5,393 bases of DNA from Candidatus Falkowbacteria bacterium CG10_big_fil_rev_8_21_14_0_10_43_10 (GCA_002773655.1 PFAR01000033.1:14635-20027); one strand, 5' to 3'; counted from the first letter of the stretch, positions 1 through 4,426 are shown. The notes: generated by a model not told the origin, from the sequence alone. Numbers and translations: made by a program.

Positions 1-9
1 GAAATAAGC

Positions 10-195
10 ATGATTAGAACAGAAATGGAAAGTTTCAGGCGCGATTTAGCCAGAATTGAAGCAAAAATCGACCGGATAAATAAAATGGAGACAGAGGATG
101 TAACAATTATGAGCAATGAGATTGAAATATTAAAAAAAAAGTATGATAAACTTGAGCAGGAGGTTAGAATACTGCAGCAGCAGGCCGCAAATTAG
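10..195 (+). CDS. small coiled-coil protein, possibly C-terminal part
   Basis: Function not recognised. The 61-residue ORF is highly charged, with heptad-like spacing of hydrophobic residues through most of its length (for example IEILKKKYDKLEQEVRILQQ), which predicts a coiled coil. There is no signal peptide or membrane segment. The ATG at 10 is only the first in-frame start inside the window: the frame stays open to base 1 (Glu-Ile-Ser before the Met), so the true start may lie upstream and this may be the tail of a longer protein. A second in-frame Met lies at 25. It ends just before the leucine-unit promoter and has no clear terminator of its own. Confidence 0.5.
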   Translation: MIRTEMESFRRDLARIEAKIDRINKMETEDVTIMSNEIEILKKKYDKLEQEVRILQQQAAN

Positions 196-200
196 GTTTA

Positions 201-228
201 TTGACATATTTTCTTATTATGTTAATAT
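201..228 (+). promoter_or_regulatory. sigma70-type promoter of the leucine leader/leuA unit
   Basis: A perfect -35 TTGACA (201-206) is followed after 16 bp by TAATAT (223-228). A TG at 220-221 makes it an extended -10 (TGTTAATAT). Transcription should start near 235-237, essentially at the ATG of the leader peptide, so the transcript would have almost no 5' UTR. The TATGNTAANNT pattern recurs at the other three proposed promoters in the window. Confidence 0.75.
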
Positions 229-236
229 AGGCGCGT

Positions 237-374
237 ATGAACAAAGCTATTCCCCAGTACCATAGCTTCACTAGCTACGGGGTAAAATTAAATTTAAGCC
301 TGTTATTAAGTTTATTACTCGGCCTGTTATTAGGACGGGAATTTTTGGATGGCTTAAGTTTAAGGAAAGTATAA
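237..374 (+). CDS. leuL: leucine-rich leader peptide of the leuA attenuator
   Basis: A 45-codon ORF whose product contains 14 leucines, mostly clustered as LNLSLLLSLLLGLLLG (residues 18-33), with three more at 37, 40 and 42. Ten of the 14 Leu codons are UUA. The ATG lies 8 nt after the -10 hexamer with only a weak AGG upstream, so leaderless translation is likely. The ORF sits between promoter and terminator, upstream of a LeuA-type gene, as leuL does in enteric bacteria, although its sequence is not like E. coli LeuL. The inferred role is that ribosomes stall at the Leu codons when charged tRNA-Leu is scarce and so change the RNA folding downstream. The run could alternatively be read as a membrane helix of a tiny membrane protein, but the RNA pairings make a leader far more likely. 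Confidence 0.8.
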   Translation: MNKAIPQYHSFTSYGVKLNLSLLLSLLLGLLLGREFLDGLSLRKV

Positions 375-426
375 ATAAATAGAAAATTTTTAGATAAAAA
401 GCCATCCAAAACAGGATGGCTTTTTT
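288..426 (+). promoter_or_regulatory. leucine-responsive transcription attenuator
   Basis: Three mutually exclusive helices can be drawn by hand. Helix 1:2 pairs 288-300 with 351-363 (13 bp, one G-U). Helix 2:3 (antiterminator) pairs 343-355 with 399-411, 13 bp perfect, using TTTTGGATGGCTT. Helix 3:4 is the terminator, 396-407 with 414-425. Region 1 begins exactly at the first Leu codon (288-290), so a ribosome stalled in the Leu run would cover it. That frees region 2 to form the antiterminator and lets leuA be transcribed. With leucine plentiful, 1:2 and 3:4 form and transcription stops. This is the standard trp/leu-type logic, inferred here from sequence alone. Confidence 0.82.
396..426 (+). 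terminator. intrinsic terminator of the leucine attenuator
   Basis: GCCATCC (401-407) pairs with GGATGGC (414-420) around the loop AAAACA. The stem is extended by A/U pairs (396-400 with 421-425) and ends in a run of six U. No gene of usual size lies between the promoter at 201 and this terminator, which is itself a sign of attenuation. Confidence 0.9.
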
Positions 427-432
427 GATTAT

Positions 433-488
433 CCCTGTTAAATAATTTCGCTTTTGGCGAAATTGCCGCTTCGCGGCATTTAACAGGG
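433..488 (+). repeat. perfect three-way-junction palindrome
   Basis: An 11-bp outer stem (CCCTGTTAAAT 433-443 with 478-488) encloses two hairpins: 444-451 with 457-464 (AATTTCGC/GCGAAATT, 5-nt loop) and 465-469 with 473-477 (GCCGC/GCGGC, 3-nt loop). All pairs are Watson-Crick and no base is unpaired at the junction. It lies just after the attenuator terminator and before leuA. It could be a structured part of the leuA mRNA leader or a small dispersed palindromic element. The function is unknown. Confidence 0.8.
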
Positions 489-492
489 TGAA

Positions 493-504
493 GTTCTTTA
501 TGAA
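493..504 (+). promoter_or_regulatory. weak boxA-like sequence
   Basis: GTTCTTTATGAA partly resembles the boxA core that binds NusB-NusE, and it begins 4 nt after the three-way junction. The match is poor compared with the boxA in the aromatic unit and is listed mainly because the position (hairpin, then boxA) is parallel. Confidence 0.2.
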
Positions 505-509
505 AAATA

Positions 510-630
510 TAGCTGATAGCCGTTAAAAGTTTTGACCCCTTTTCTTACTAAGCTTGCCCGCTTTCGTACGCGAAGCGTGTCGGGTGGGGAGGGGAAAGGG
601 GAGGTGAATATTTTTATCGGCTATCAGTTG
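510..630 (+). repeat. long-range inverted repeat in the leuA 5' region
   Basis: CTGATAGCCG (513-522) is exactly complementary to CGGCTATCAG (618-627), extendable to 13 bp with two G-U pairs. It encloses a smaller hairpin around CGCTTTCG-TACG-CGAAGCG (about 561-579) and a very G-rich stretch (about 583-605). The frame here is open and continuous with leuA from a TTG at 532, but the translation looks low-complexity and unlike any LeuA N-terminus. It is better read as a structured untranslated region. Confidence 0.5.
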
Positions 631-650
631 CCGAATCAATCTAAAACAGA

Positions 651-666
651 GGGAGAAAAGCTAATG
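651..666 (+). promoter_or_regulatory. ribosome binding site that fixes the leuA start
   Basis: GGGAG (651-655) lies 8 nt before the ATG at 664. The same GGGAGAAA sequence with the same 8-nt spacing precedes the ATG at 2734. This argues for 664 over the in-frame TTG at 532 and the GTG at 604. Confidence 0.75.
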
Positions 667-2307
667 AGAGTTATCTTAAACGACGTTTATCTTCGCGAGG
701 GGGCACAGGTTGAGGGGGCTGTCATGACGCCGGAAGATCAGCTGAGATATGTTCAGTTGCTTCTGGAAGGCGGGATTGACAGCATTGAAATCGGTTTTCC
801 GTCCAGTTCGCCGGAACAGCTGGCGGACTGCCAGAAAATCGTTGATCTGGTGCGGAAATGGGAAGGAAAGAAACCACTTCTGTCCGGGCTGGCGATCGCG
901 ATGAAAGACAGTATTCAGGCGGTTCGCGATGCCGGCTGTGATGTTTGTCATTTTTACATCCCGACCAGCAATGAATTGATGGACGCCCAGTTTCGGGACA
1001 GTAAGTACGGAAATACCAAGGAAGATAAGCAGAATTGGATTGTGGAGACCGCGGTTTTCATGGTTAAGTTTGCTTTAAGCCTTGGTTTCCAGAAAGTGGA
1101 GTTTTCGCCGGAGGATGCGGCGCGGGCTGGGCGCGATTTCCTTTGCCGTTTGGTGGAGGCCGTTATTGGCGCGGGTGCGACTATCGTCAATATCCCCGAC
1201 ACAACCGGACTGCGGATCGGGAATGAATTTGGCGATTTGATCGCGCATATTTTCAAAACCGTGCCAAACATCCAGCAGGCGGTCGTGTCGGTGCATTGCC
1301 ATAACGACAGCGACCACTCAACCAACAACGCCCTGCAAGCTTTACTCGCCGCCAAGGCAGCTGGAGCTGAAAAATTCCGCATTGAAGGAACATTCTTCGG
1401 TTTAGGAGAGCGTAGCGGCATGACAAAGCACGAAGCGGTCATTATGAACATCTTGACTCGCCGCGATGTCATGGAAGACGATCGGTTCATCGGCATGGAG
1501 CTCGGATTTAATCCGATGTTCTGCTACAAAATCGTTCATTTTATCGCCCATGCTCTCGGTATGTCGGTTCCGCGGCAGTGGGTTGTGGTTGGAGACCAGA
1601 ATGCGCTCTGCAGCGCCGGGACTCACCAAAGCATTGAGATTAAAGCGGGCGAGCAGGGAAGCGAGAGCCCGTACTACAGCTGGAATCCGGCTAAATTCGG
1701 GCATGAAAAAGGCGTTTCCATTGTCATTGACCAGAGTTCCGGACGGAAGGCGCTTGCCGATCGTTTGAGTACGCTGGGCTATCAAGTTTCAGCCAAACAG
1801 CTCTCGGAAATTTATCAGCAAGTAATGAAGCTTTCCGAATCTAAACAAGGGCGTCAGGTTTCCGACAAGGAAATTGTCGCCGTTGTTCAGGAAATTGTAA
1901 AAGAAATTCCTAATCGGATGCTGGTGACGCATTGCCAGGCCATTGGCGGTTTGGGAACAATTCCGATGGCGGCTGTTATTTTGCAGGTTAACGGCGAACC
2001 AGTGCAAAAAACTGCTGCTGGAGACGGTCCGTACGACGCCTTAATGAAAGCGGTTCAACTTGCCGCCGAGTACTTTTTCCCGGTTCTTTTGCAGGCGAAA
2101 GTAGTGCTTGACGATTGGCAAGCCAGCGCTGTGTCCAAGGGTCAGGAAACTCTGGCCGACGTCTATACCAGAATCAGACTGGCTAACGATGGCAATCGTA
2201 TTTTTTCCGGCCGGTCCACCAGTATGGACACAAACCAGGCAACTGCCCAGTCATTTGCCAACTGCCTAAGCTGGCTTTTGACTGCGCTGGAAAACAGCGC
2301 GAAATAG
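664..2307 (+). CDS. leuA: 2-isopropylmalate synthase (LeuA), full length with regulatory domain
   Basis: A cytosolic enzyme expected to condense acetyl-CoA with 2-ketoisovalerate, the first committed step of leucine synthesis. With the start at 664 it has 547 residues, normal for LeuA. The HMGL-like TIM barrel (about 1-290) carries the N-terminal signature as NDVYLREGAQ (6-15), FSPEDAARA (147-155), IPDTTG (177-182), the metal-binding HCHND (211-215) and GLGERSG (246-252). AGTHQS (318-323) matches the subdomain histidine region. The C-terminal LeuA dimer/allosteric domain (about 415-540) has GDGPYDA (453-459) and a TSMDTNQATAQSF segment resembling the usual STDIIEASA. Oddity: the conserved LRDG is LREG, so Glu12 replaces the usual metal-ligand Asp. 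Homocitrate or citramalate synthases are related alternatives, but the Leu-rich attenuator upstream favours LeuA. Feedback inhibition by leucine is inferred from the C-terminal domain. Confidence 0.85.
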   Translation: MRVILNDVYLREGAQVEGAVMTPEDQLRYVQLLLEGGIDSIEIGFPSSSPEQLADCQKIVDLVRKWEGKKPLLSGLAIAMKDSIQAVRDAGCDVCHFYIPTSNELMDAQFRDSKYGNTKEDKQNWIVETAVFMVKFALSLGFQKVEFSPEDAARAGRDFLCRLVEAVIGAGATIVNIPDTTGLRIGNEFGDLIAHIFKTVPNIQQAVVSVHCHNDSDHSTNNALQALLAAKAAGAEKFRIEGTFFGLGERSGMTKHEAVIMNILTRRDVMEDDRFIGMELGFNPMFCYKIVHFIAHALGMSVPRQWVVVGDQNALCSAGTHQSIEIKAGEQGSESPYYSWNPAKFGHEKGVSIVIDQSSGRKALADRLSTLGYQVSAKQLSEIYQQVMKLSESKQGRQVSDKEIVAVVQEIVKEIPNRMLVTHCQAIGGLGTIPMAAVILQVNGEPVQKTAAGDGPYDALMKAVQLAAEYFFPVLLQAKVVLDDWQASAVSKGQETLADVYTRIRLANDGNRIFSGRSTSMDTNQATAQSFANCLSWLLTALENSAK

Positions 2308-2333
2308 CCGCAAAGTTTTGATCTTTTTAAGAC

Positions 2334-2373
2334 AAGACCATAAATTCATCAGAATTTATTGGTCTTTTTTATT
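2334..2373 (+). terminator. intrinsic terminator of leuA
   Basis: AAGACCATAAATTC (2334-2347) pairs with GAATTTATTGGTCTT (2352-2366) with one bulged base and a 4-nt loop, followed by a U run. It begins 26 bp after the leuA stop and separates the leucine unit from the aromatic unit. Confidence 0.88.
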
Positions 2374-2411
2374 TAATAATATTAGCAATAAATTTAGATA
2401 AATTTTTAAAA

Positions 2412-2462
2412 ATGTGGATAAAACATTGCCATTTTTTAAAATATATGATAAATTATCCACAT
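2412..2462 (+). promoter_or_regulatory. inverted pair of DnaA-box-like 9-mers around a promoter
   Basis: TGTGGATAA (2413-2421) and TTATCCACA (2453-2461) are perfect inverted copies, 10 bp with flanks and a 31-bp spacer. Each equals the DnaA-box consensus TTATCCACA. They bracket the proposed -35 and overlap the -10 of the aromatic promoter in an AT-rich region. They could be DnaA-binding sites, the half-sites of another regulator, or an RNA/DNA hairpin. Only the sequence match is certain. Confidence 0.45.
2426..2454 (+). promoter_or_regulatory. promoter of the aromatic leader/aro unit
   Basis: TTGCCA (2426-2431), a 17-bp spacer and TAAATT (2449-2454) preceded by TG at 2446-2447 (extended -10, TATGATAAATT). 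The -10 ends 8 nt before the leader ATG at 2463, the same distance as in the leucine unit. The hexamers are weaker than at 201-228, and the shared TATGNTAANNT pattern supports the choice. Confidence 0.55.
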
Positions 2463-2564
2463 ATGCATAAGACATTACTAAAAACTGCATTTTATTTTAG
2501 CTTTTGGTTTTACGGCTTTCGCCGGGCGGAAAGTTCAGTTTTTAGTGGTGTTTTAACAAAATAA
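2463..2564 (+). CDS. aromatic-rich leader peptide of the aro attenuator
   Basis: A 33-codon ORF (ATG 2463, stop TAA 2562-2564) whose residues 10-19 read FYFSFWFYGF: eight aromatics in ten positions (five Phe, two Tyr, one Trp). No Shine-Dalgarno sequence precedes it, and with the proposed -10 the mRNA would begin at or next to the ATG. It lies between a promoter and a strong terminator, upstream of a DAHP synthase and prephenate dehydratase remnant. That parallels enteric leader peptides such as PheL and TrpL, though the sequence is not a copy of either. Having Phe, Tyr and Trp codons together suits control of the common first step of the pathway. Inferred role: stalling at these codons reports the charging of aromatic tRNAs. 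Confidence 0.82.
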   Translation: MHKTLLKTAFYFSFWFYGFRRAESSVFSGVLTK

Positions 2565-2618
2565 AGTTAAAACTCACTAGGGAAAACTAACTGGCTTCCG
2601 CTCACGCGGGAGCCAGTT
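2473..2618 (+). promoter_or_regulatory. aromatic amino acid transcription attenuator
   Basis: Helix 1:2 pairs 2473-2487 with 2536-2550 (15 bp, two G-U, core ACTAAAAACTG). The competing antiterminator is a long interrupted helix: 2526-2531 (GCGGAA) with 2596-2601, 2536-2540 (CAGTT) with 2589-2593, 2543-2547 (TAGTG) with 2575-2579, and 2550-2557 (GTTTTAAC) with 2566-2573, whose loop contains the leader stop codon. It takes up the 5' half of the terminator stem. Region 1 ends just before the aromatic codons (2490-2519), so a stalled ribosome would mask it and allow the antiterminator. A ribosome at the stop codon would break the antiterminator and permit termination. Confidence 0.78.
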
Positions 2619-2629
2619 TTGTTTTTTGT
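2589..2629 (+). terminator. intrinsic terminator of the aromatic attenuator
   Basis: AACTGGCTTCCG (2589-2600) pairs with CGGGAGCCAGTT (2607-2618), 12 bp with one G-U and loop CTCACG. It is followed by a U-rich tract broken by single G residues. It stands before the structural genes, as an attenuator terminator should. Confidence 0.9.
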
Positions 2630-2630
2630 T

Positions 2631-2681
2631 CTGTTTTTGTCCCGCAATACTGCGGGATAAAAATAGGGTAGAAATATCCTA
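2631..2681 (+). other. two hairpins between attenuator and first aro-unit gene
   Basis: TCCCGCA-ATAC-TGCGGGA (2640-2657) extends with A/U and G-U pairs to 2634-2663. A second hairpin, TAGGGTA-GAAA-TATCCTA (2664-2681), has 7 bp with one G-U and a GAAA tetraloop. They lie just upstream of the boxA, in the order hairpin then boxA seen in rRNA leaders. On the minus strand the first could act as a terminator. Function not established. Confidence 0.5.
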
Positions 2682-2697
2682 AACAACAAGGAGCATA

Positions 2698-2714
2698 TGC
2701 TCTTTGACAATTTA
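2698..2714 (+). promoter_or_regulatory. boxA antitermination element
   Basis: TGCTCTTTGACAATTTA differs at one base from the E. coli rrn leader boxA region (TGCTCTTTAACAATTTA), the RNA site bound by NusB-NusE. It lies 20 nt before the ATG at 2734 and downstream of the attenuator terminator. It overlaps the palindrome GAGCATATGCTC (2691-2702). By analogy it would load Nus factors on the polymerase after it escapes attenuation. Recognition rests on the motif alone. Confidence 0.55.
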
Positions 2715-2733
2715 GAACGAGGGAGAAAGAAAA

Positions 2734-2973
2734 ATGAACACGCATAAAATTATCCAAAAAGTATTAGGCCTTACGATTTTTAACATTTGTGAGGGTGGTA
2801 TGAAACATGAAGACGCGTTTGAGAAAGCGCTAGAAACCGAAAGCAGCGACAACAAAACAGTTCAGGCGATATTTGAAAAAATTCGCAGTGGACTGAAAGC
2901 CATCAACAATGCTGCGGTTGCCGCTACCTACTGCAAAGGTGTTTTGGTAGACTTGCAAGCGTTTTGTTCCTAA
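2734..2973 (+). CDS. hypothetical small protein, first gene of the aromatic unit
   Basis: Function not recognised. It has 79 residues with a good Shine-Dalgarno (GGGAG 2721-2725, 8 nt before the ATG), identical to that of leuA. The N-terminal third is partly hydrophobic (VLGLTIFNI), the middle is acidic and charged (about residues 23-55), and the C-terminal part is Ala-rich with two cysteines (67 and 78). There is no obvious signal peptide or known motif. It ends 12 bp before the ATG of the prephenate dehydratase remnant, so it is probably cotranscribed with it and with DAHP synthase under the aromatic attenuator. Position suggests a link with aromatic synthesis, but nothing in the sequence shows what it does. 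Confidence 0.6.
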   Translation: MNTHKIIQKVLGLTIFNICEGGMKHEDAFEKALETESSDNKTVQAIFEKIRSGLKAINNAAVAATYCKGVLVDLQAFCS

Positions 2974-2985
2974 GGGGGTGCGGTT

Positions 2986-3295
2986 ATGAAGATTCTTGCA
3001 CTTGGCCCGGAGGGAACGAACGGGCATCAGGCCGCGATTATCGTCGATCAGTTATTAGGCGGTAATTGTGATATTAGTTTTGGCGAAAGTCATTGGTCCC
3101 ATTTCTCACAATGGGATTAATATGTCGGCCCTGCATTCCATTCCCTTAGGAGGCTTAAGAGAATATGCCTTCTACGTGGAATTGGAAGGGTGCGAAACTG
3201 ATCGGGGCGTGCAGGCCGCTTTAGCTAGCATCGCCAATATCACGGATGATCGTTTTGTAGTTTTGGGTTCTTTCCCTAAGGCAAATGCAAACTAA
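2986..3295 (+). pseudogene. pheA: prephenate dehydratase, internally deleted and frameshifted
   Basis: Prephenate dehydratase converts prephenate to phenylpyruvate and normally has about 270-280 residues: a catalytic domain and a C-terminal ACT domain that binds Phe. Here a strong Shine-Dalgarno (AAGGGGGTG, 2972-2980) precedes an ATG at 2986. It opens a typical N-terminus, MKILALGPEGTNGHQAA (compare GPEGTFSHQAA in the family), but the frame ends after 44 codons at 3120. From about 3076, in the +1 shifted frame, the sequence continues as an ACT domain (LAKVIGPISHNGINMSALHS, then GGLREYAFYVELEGC) to a stop at 3293-3295. Roughly 170-190 residues, including the catalytic core, are missing. Either the gene has a real internal deletion with frame loss, or the assembly collapsed here. 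As written it cannot encode an active dehydratase. Confidence 0.75.
3068..3295 (+). CDS. ACT-domain remnant, possibly a free-standing small protein
   Basis: This frame could be read from a GTG at 3068, giving 75 residues that are almost all one ACT domain of the prephenate dehydratase type. AGGCGG (3057-3062) lies 5 nt upstream and could be a weak ribosome site. If translated, it could be a stand-alone Phe-sensing module next to DAHP synthase. A relic of the broken pheA is the simpler explanation. The stop is 18 bp before the DAHP synthase ATG. Confidence 0.4.
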   Translation: MILVLAKVIGPISHNGINMSALHSIPLGGLREYAFYVELEGCETDRGVQAALASIANITDDRFVVLGSFPKANAN

Positions 3296-3313
3296 GTAAG
3301 AAGGAGAAGCTAT

Positions 3314-4402
3314 ATGCTAAACATTCAAGTGGAAGATGCGAATATCGAGGGAATGTCTCCGCTGATTTCGCCCAAGGATTTAAAATCCCAGGTGAAAAGG
3401 ACAGCGGCGGCTGAAAGAGTAGTAATACAAGGCCGGATGGACATCCGGGCTACTCTGCAAGGCGAAAACCCGCGTTTGTTGGTTGTGGTTGGACCCTGCT
3501 CAATTCACGATACAGGGGCGGCAATGGAATATGCGCGGAAGCTGCAGCAGCTTTCACTGGAACTGTCGGAACGGCTGTGCATAGTTATACGGACTTATTT
3601 TGAAAAACCGCGCACTATAGATGGCTGGACCGGTCTTATTGCCGATCCCTATTTGGACGGAACCGGAGCTATGAACACCGGATTACAGTGGGCGAGGCAG
3701 CTGCTTTTAACAATCAACGAACTTTGTTTGCCAACAGCGACCGAGTTTCTTGATCCTTTAGTGCCGCAGTTTATTTCTGATTTAGTAGCATGGGCGGCGA
3801 TAGGCGCTCGTACTACCGAAAGCCAGACTCATCGTCAGATGGCTAGCGGCTTTTCCATGCCGGTCGGTTTTAAGAACAGCACCGACGGAAACGTGGAAAT
3901 AGCTGTCCAGGCAATGCAATCCGCTCGCGGCTCACATACTTTTATTGGCGTAAACGAGCATGGACAGAATTCTATCGCGAGAACAAAGGGAAATCAATTC
4001 GGACATCTGGTACTCCGGGGAGGAAAGGAAAATCCAAACTACGATGAGACGAACATCGCTTCCGCTCTGCGCAAATTGGAAGAGGCCGGACTGCCGCAGA
4101 TGCTGATGGTAGACTGTAGCCATGCTAACTCGCGCAAGGATGCGGATAAGCAGATTGAGGTTTGTAGGGAAGTCGTGCGCCAGCGGGCCGCGGGTAATAG
4201 TGGCATTATGGGAATTATGTTGGAGAGTAATCTTTTTTCCGGCAGCCAAAAAATTCCTGATGATCCCGGCCAGCTTTCTCAACTGCAGTATGGCGTTTCT
4301 GTTACGGACGCCTGTATTGGGTGGGAGCAGACCGAAGAGTTGTTGCGCGAGATTTACGAGAAACTCCCTTGCTGCGCCCGGCGAGAAGCCATCGCCGTCT
4401 GA
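3314..4402 (+). CDS. aroF: 3-deoxy-7-phosphoheptulonate (DAHP) synthase, class I AroF/G/H type
   Basis: A cytosolic enzyme condensing phosphoenolpyruvate and erythrose 4-phosphate, the first step of the shikimate pathway. The 362 residues match the E. coli AroF/AroG/AroH length. Visible signatures: GPCSIHD (60-66, metal-ligand Cys62), YFEKPRT (95-101, Lys98), GARTTESQ (164-171), GFKN-TDG (185-192), LRGGKE (234-239), DCSHANS (267-273, metal-ligand His270), LESNL (303-307, Glu304) and TDACIGW (331-337, Asp332). All four expected metal ligands are therefore present. The LDP--PQ loop (146-152) and SMPVGFKN resemble the Tyr-sensitive AroF more than AroG, but effector specificity is not certain. 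Shine-Dalgarno AAGGAG (3301-3306) lies 7 nt before the ATG. It is the last gene of the attenuated unit, and the Phe/Tyr/Trp-rich leader suits its role at the head of all three pathways. Confidence 0.95.
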   Translation: MLNIQVEDANIEGMSPLISPKDLKSQVKRTAAAERVVIQGRMDIRATLQGENPRLLVVVGPCSIHDTGAAMEYARKLQQLSLELSERLCIVIRTYFEKPRTIDGWTGLIADPYLDGTGAMNTGLQWARQLLLTINELCLPTATEFLDPLVPQFISDLVAWAAIGARTTESQTHRQMASGFSMPVGFKNSTDGNVEIAVQAMQSARGSHTFIGVNEHGQNSIARTKGNQFGHLVLRGGKENPNYDETNIASALRKLEEAGLPQMLMVDCSHANSRKDADKQIEVCREVVRQRAAGNSGIMGIMLESNLFSGSQKIPDDPGQLSQLQYGVSVTDACIGWEQTEELLREIYEKLPCCARREAIAV

Positions 4403-4426
4403 TCTTTCGCGGTTGCCGCATTATCT

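Noticed and set aside
500..526. Nine-codon upstream ORF encoding MKNIADSR
   Set aside because: It has no ribosome site and no enrichment of regulatory codons. Such short ORFs arise by chance.
532..663. N-terminal extension of LeuA from the TTG at 532 or the GTG at 604
   Set aside because: The extension translates to a low-complexity, structured-DNA-like peptide unlike LeuA N-termini. The ATG at 664 has a well-spaced GGGAG, and the conserved barrel begins right after it.
954..1785. Long ORFs on the minus strand and in other frames inside leuA
   Set aside because: They lie wholly inside a clearly coding gene with strong family motifs, lack ribosome sites and show no recognisable domains.
2697..2747. 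17-codon upstream ORF beginning ATGCTCTTTGAC
   Set aside because: AAGGAG is only 3 nt from the ATG, the peptide is not enriched in any relevant residue, and the sequence is better explained as boxA plus the ribosome site of the next gene.
2790..2800. T-box-like AGGGTGGTA
   Set aside because: Only the first part of the T-box consensus matches (no CCGCG follows), it lies inside the 79-residue ORF, and no competing terminator follows it.
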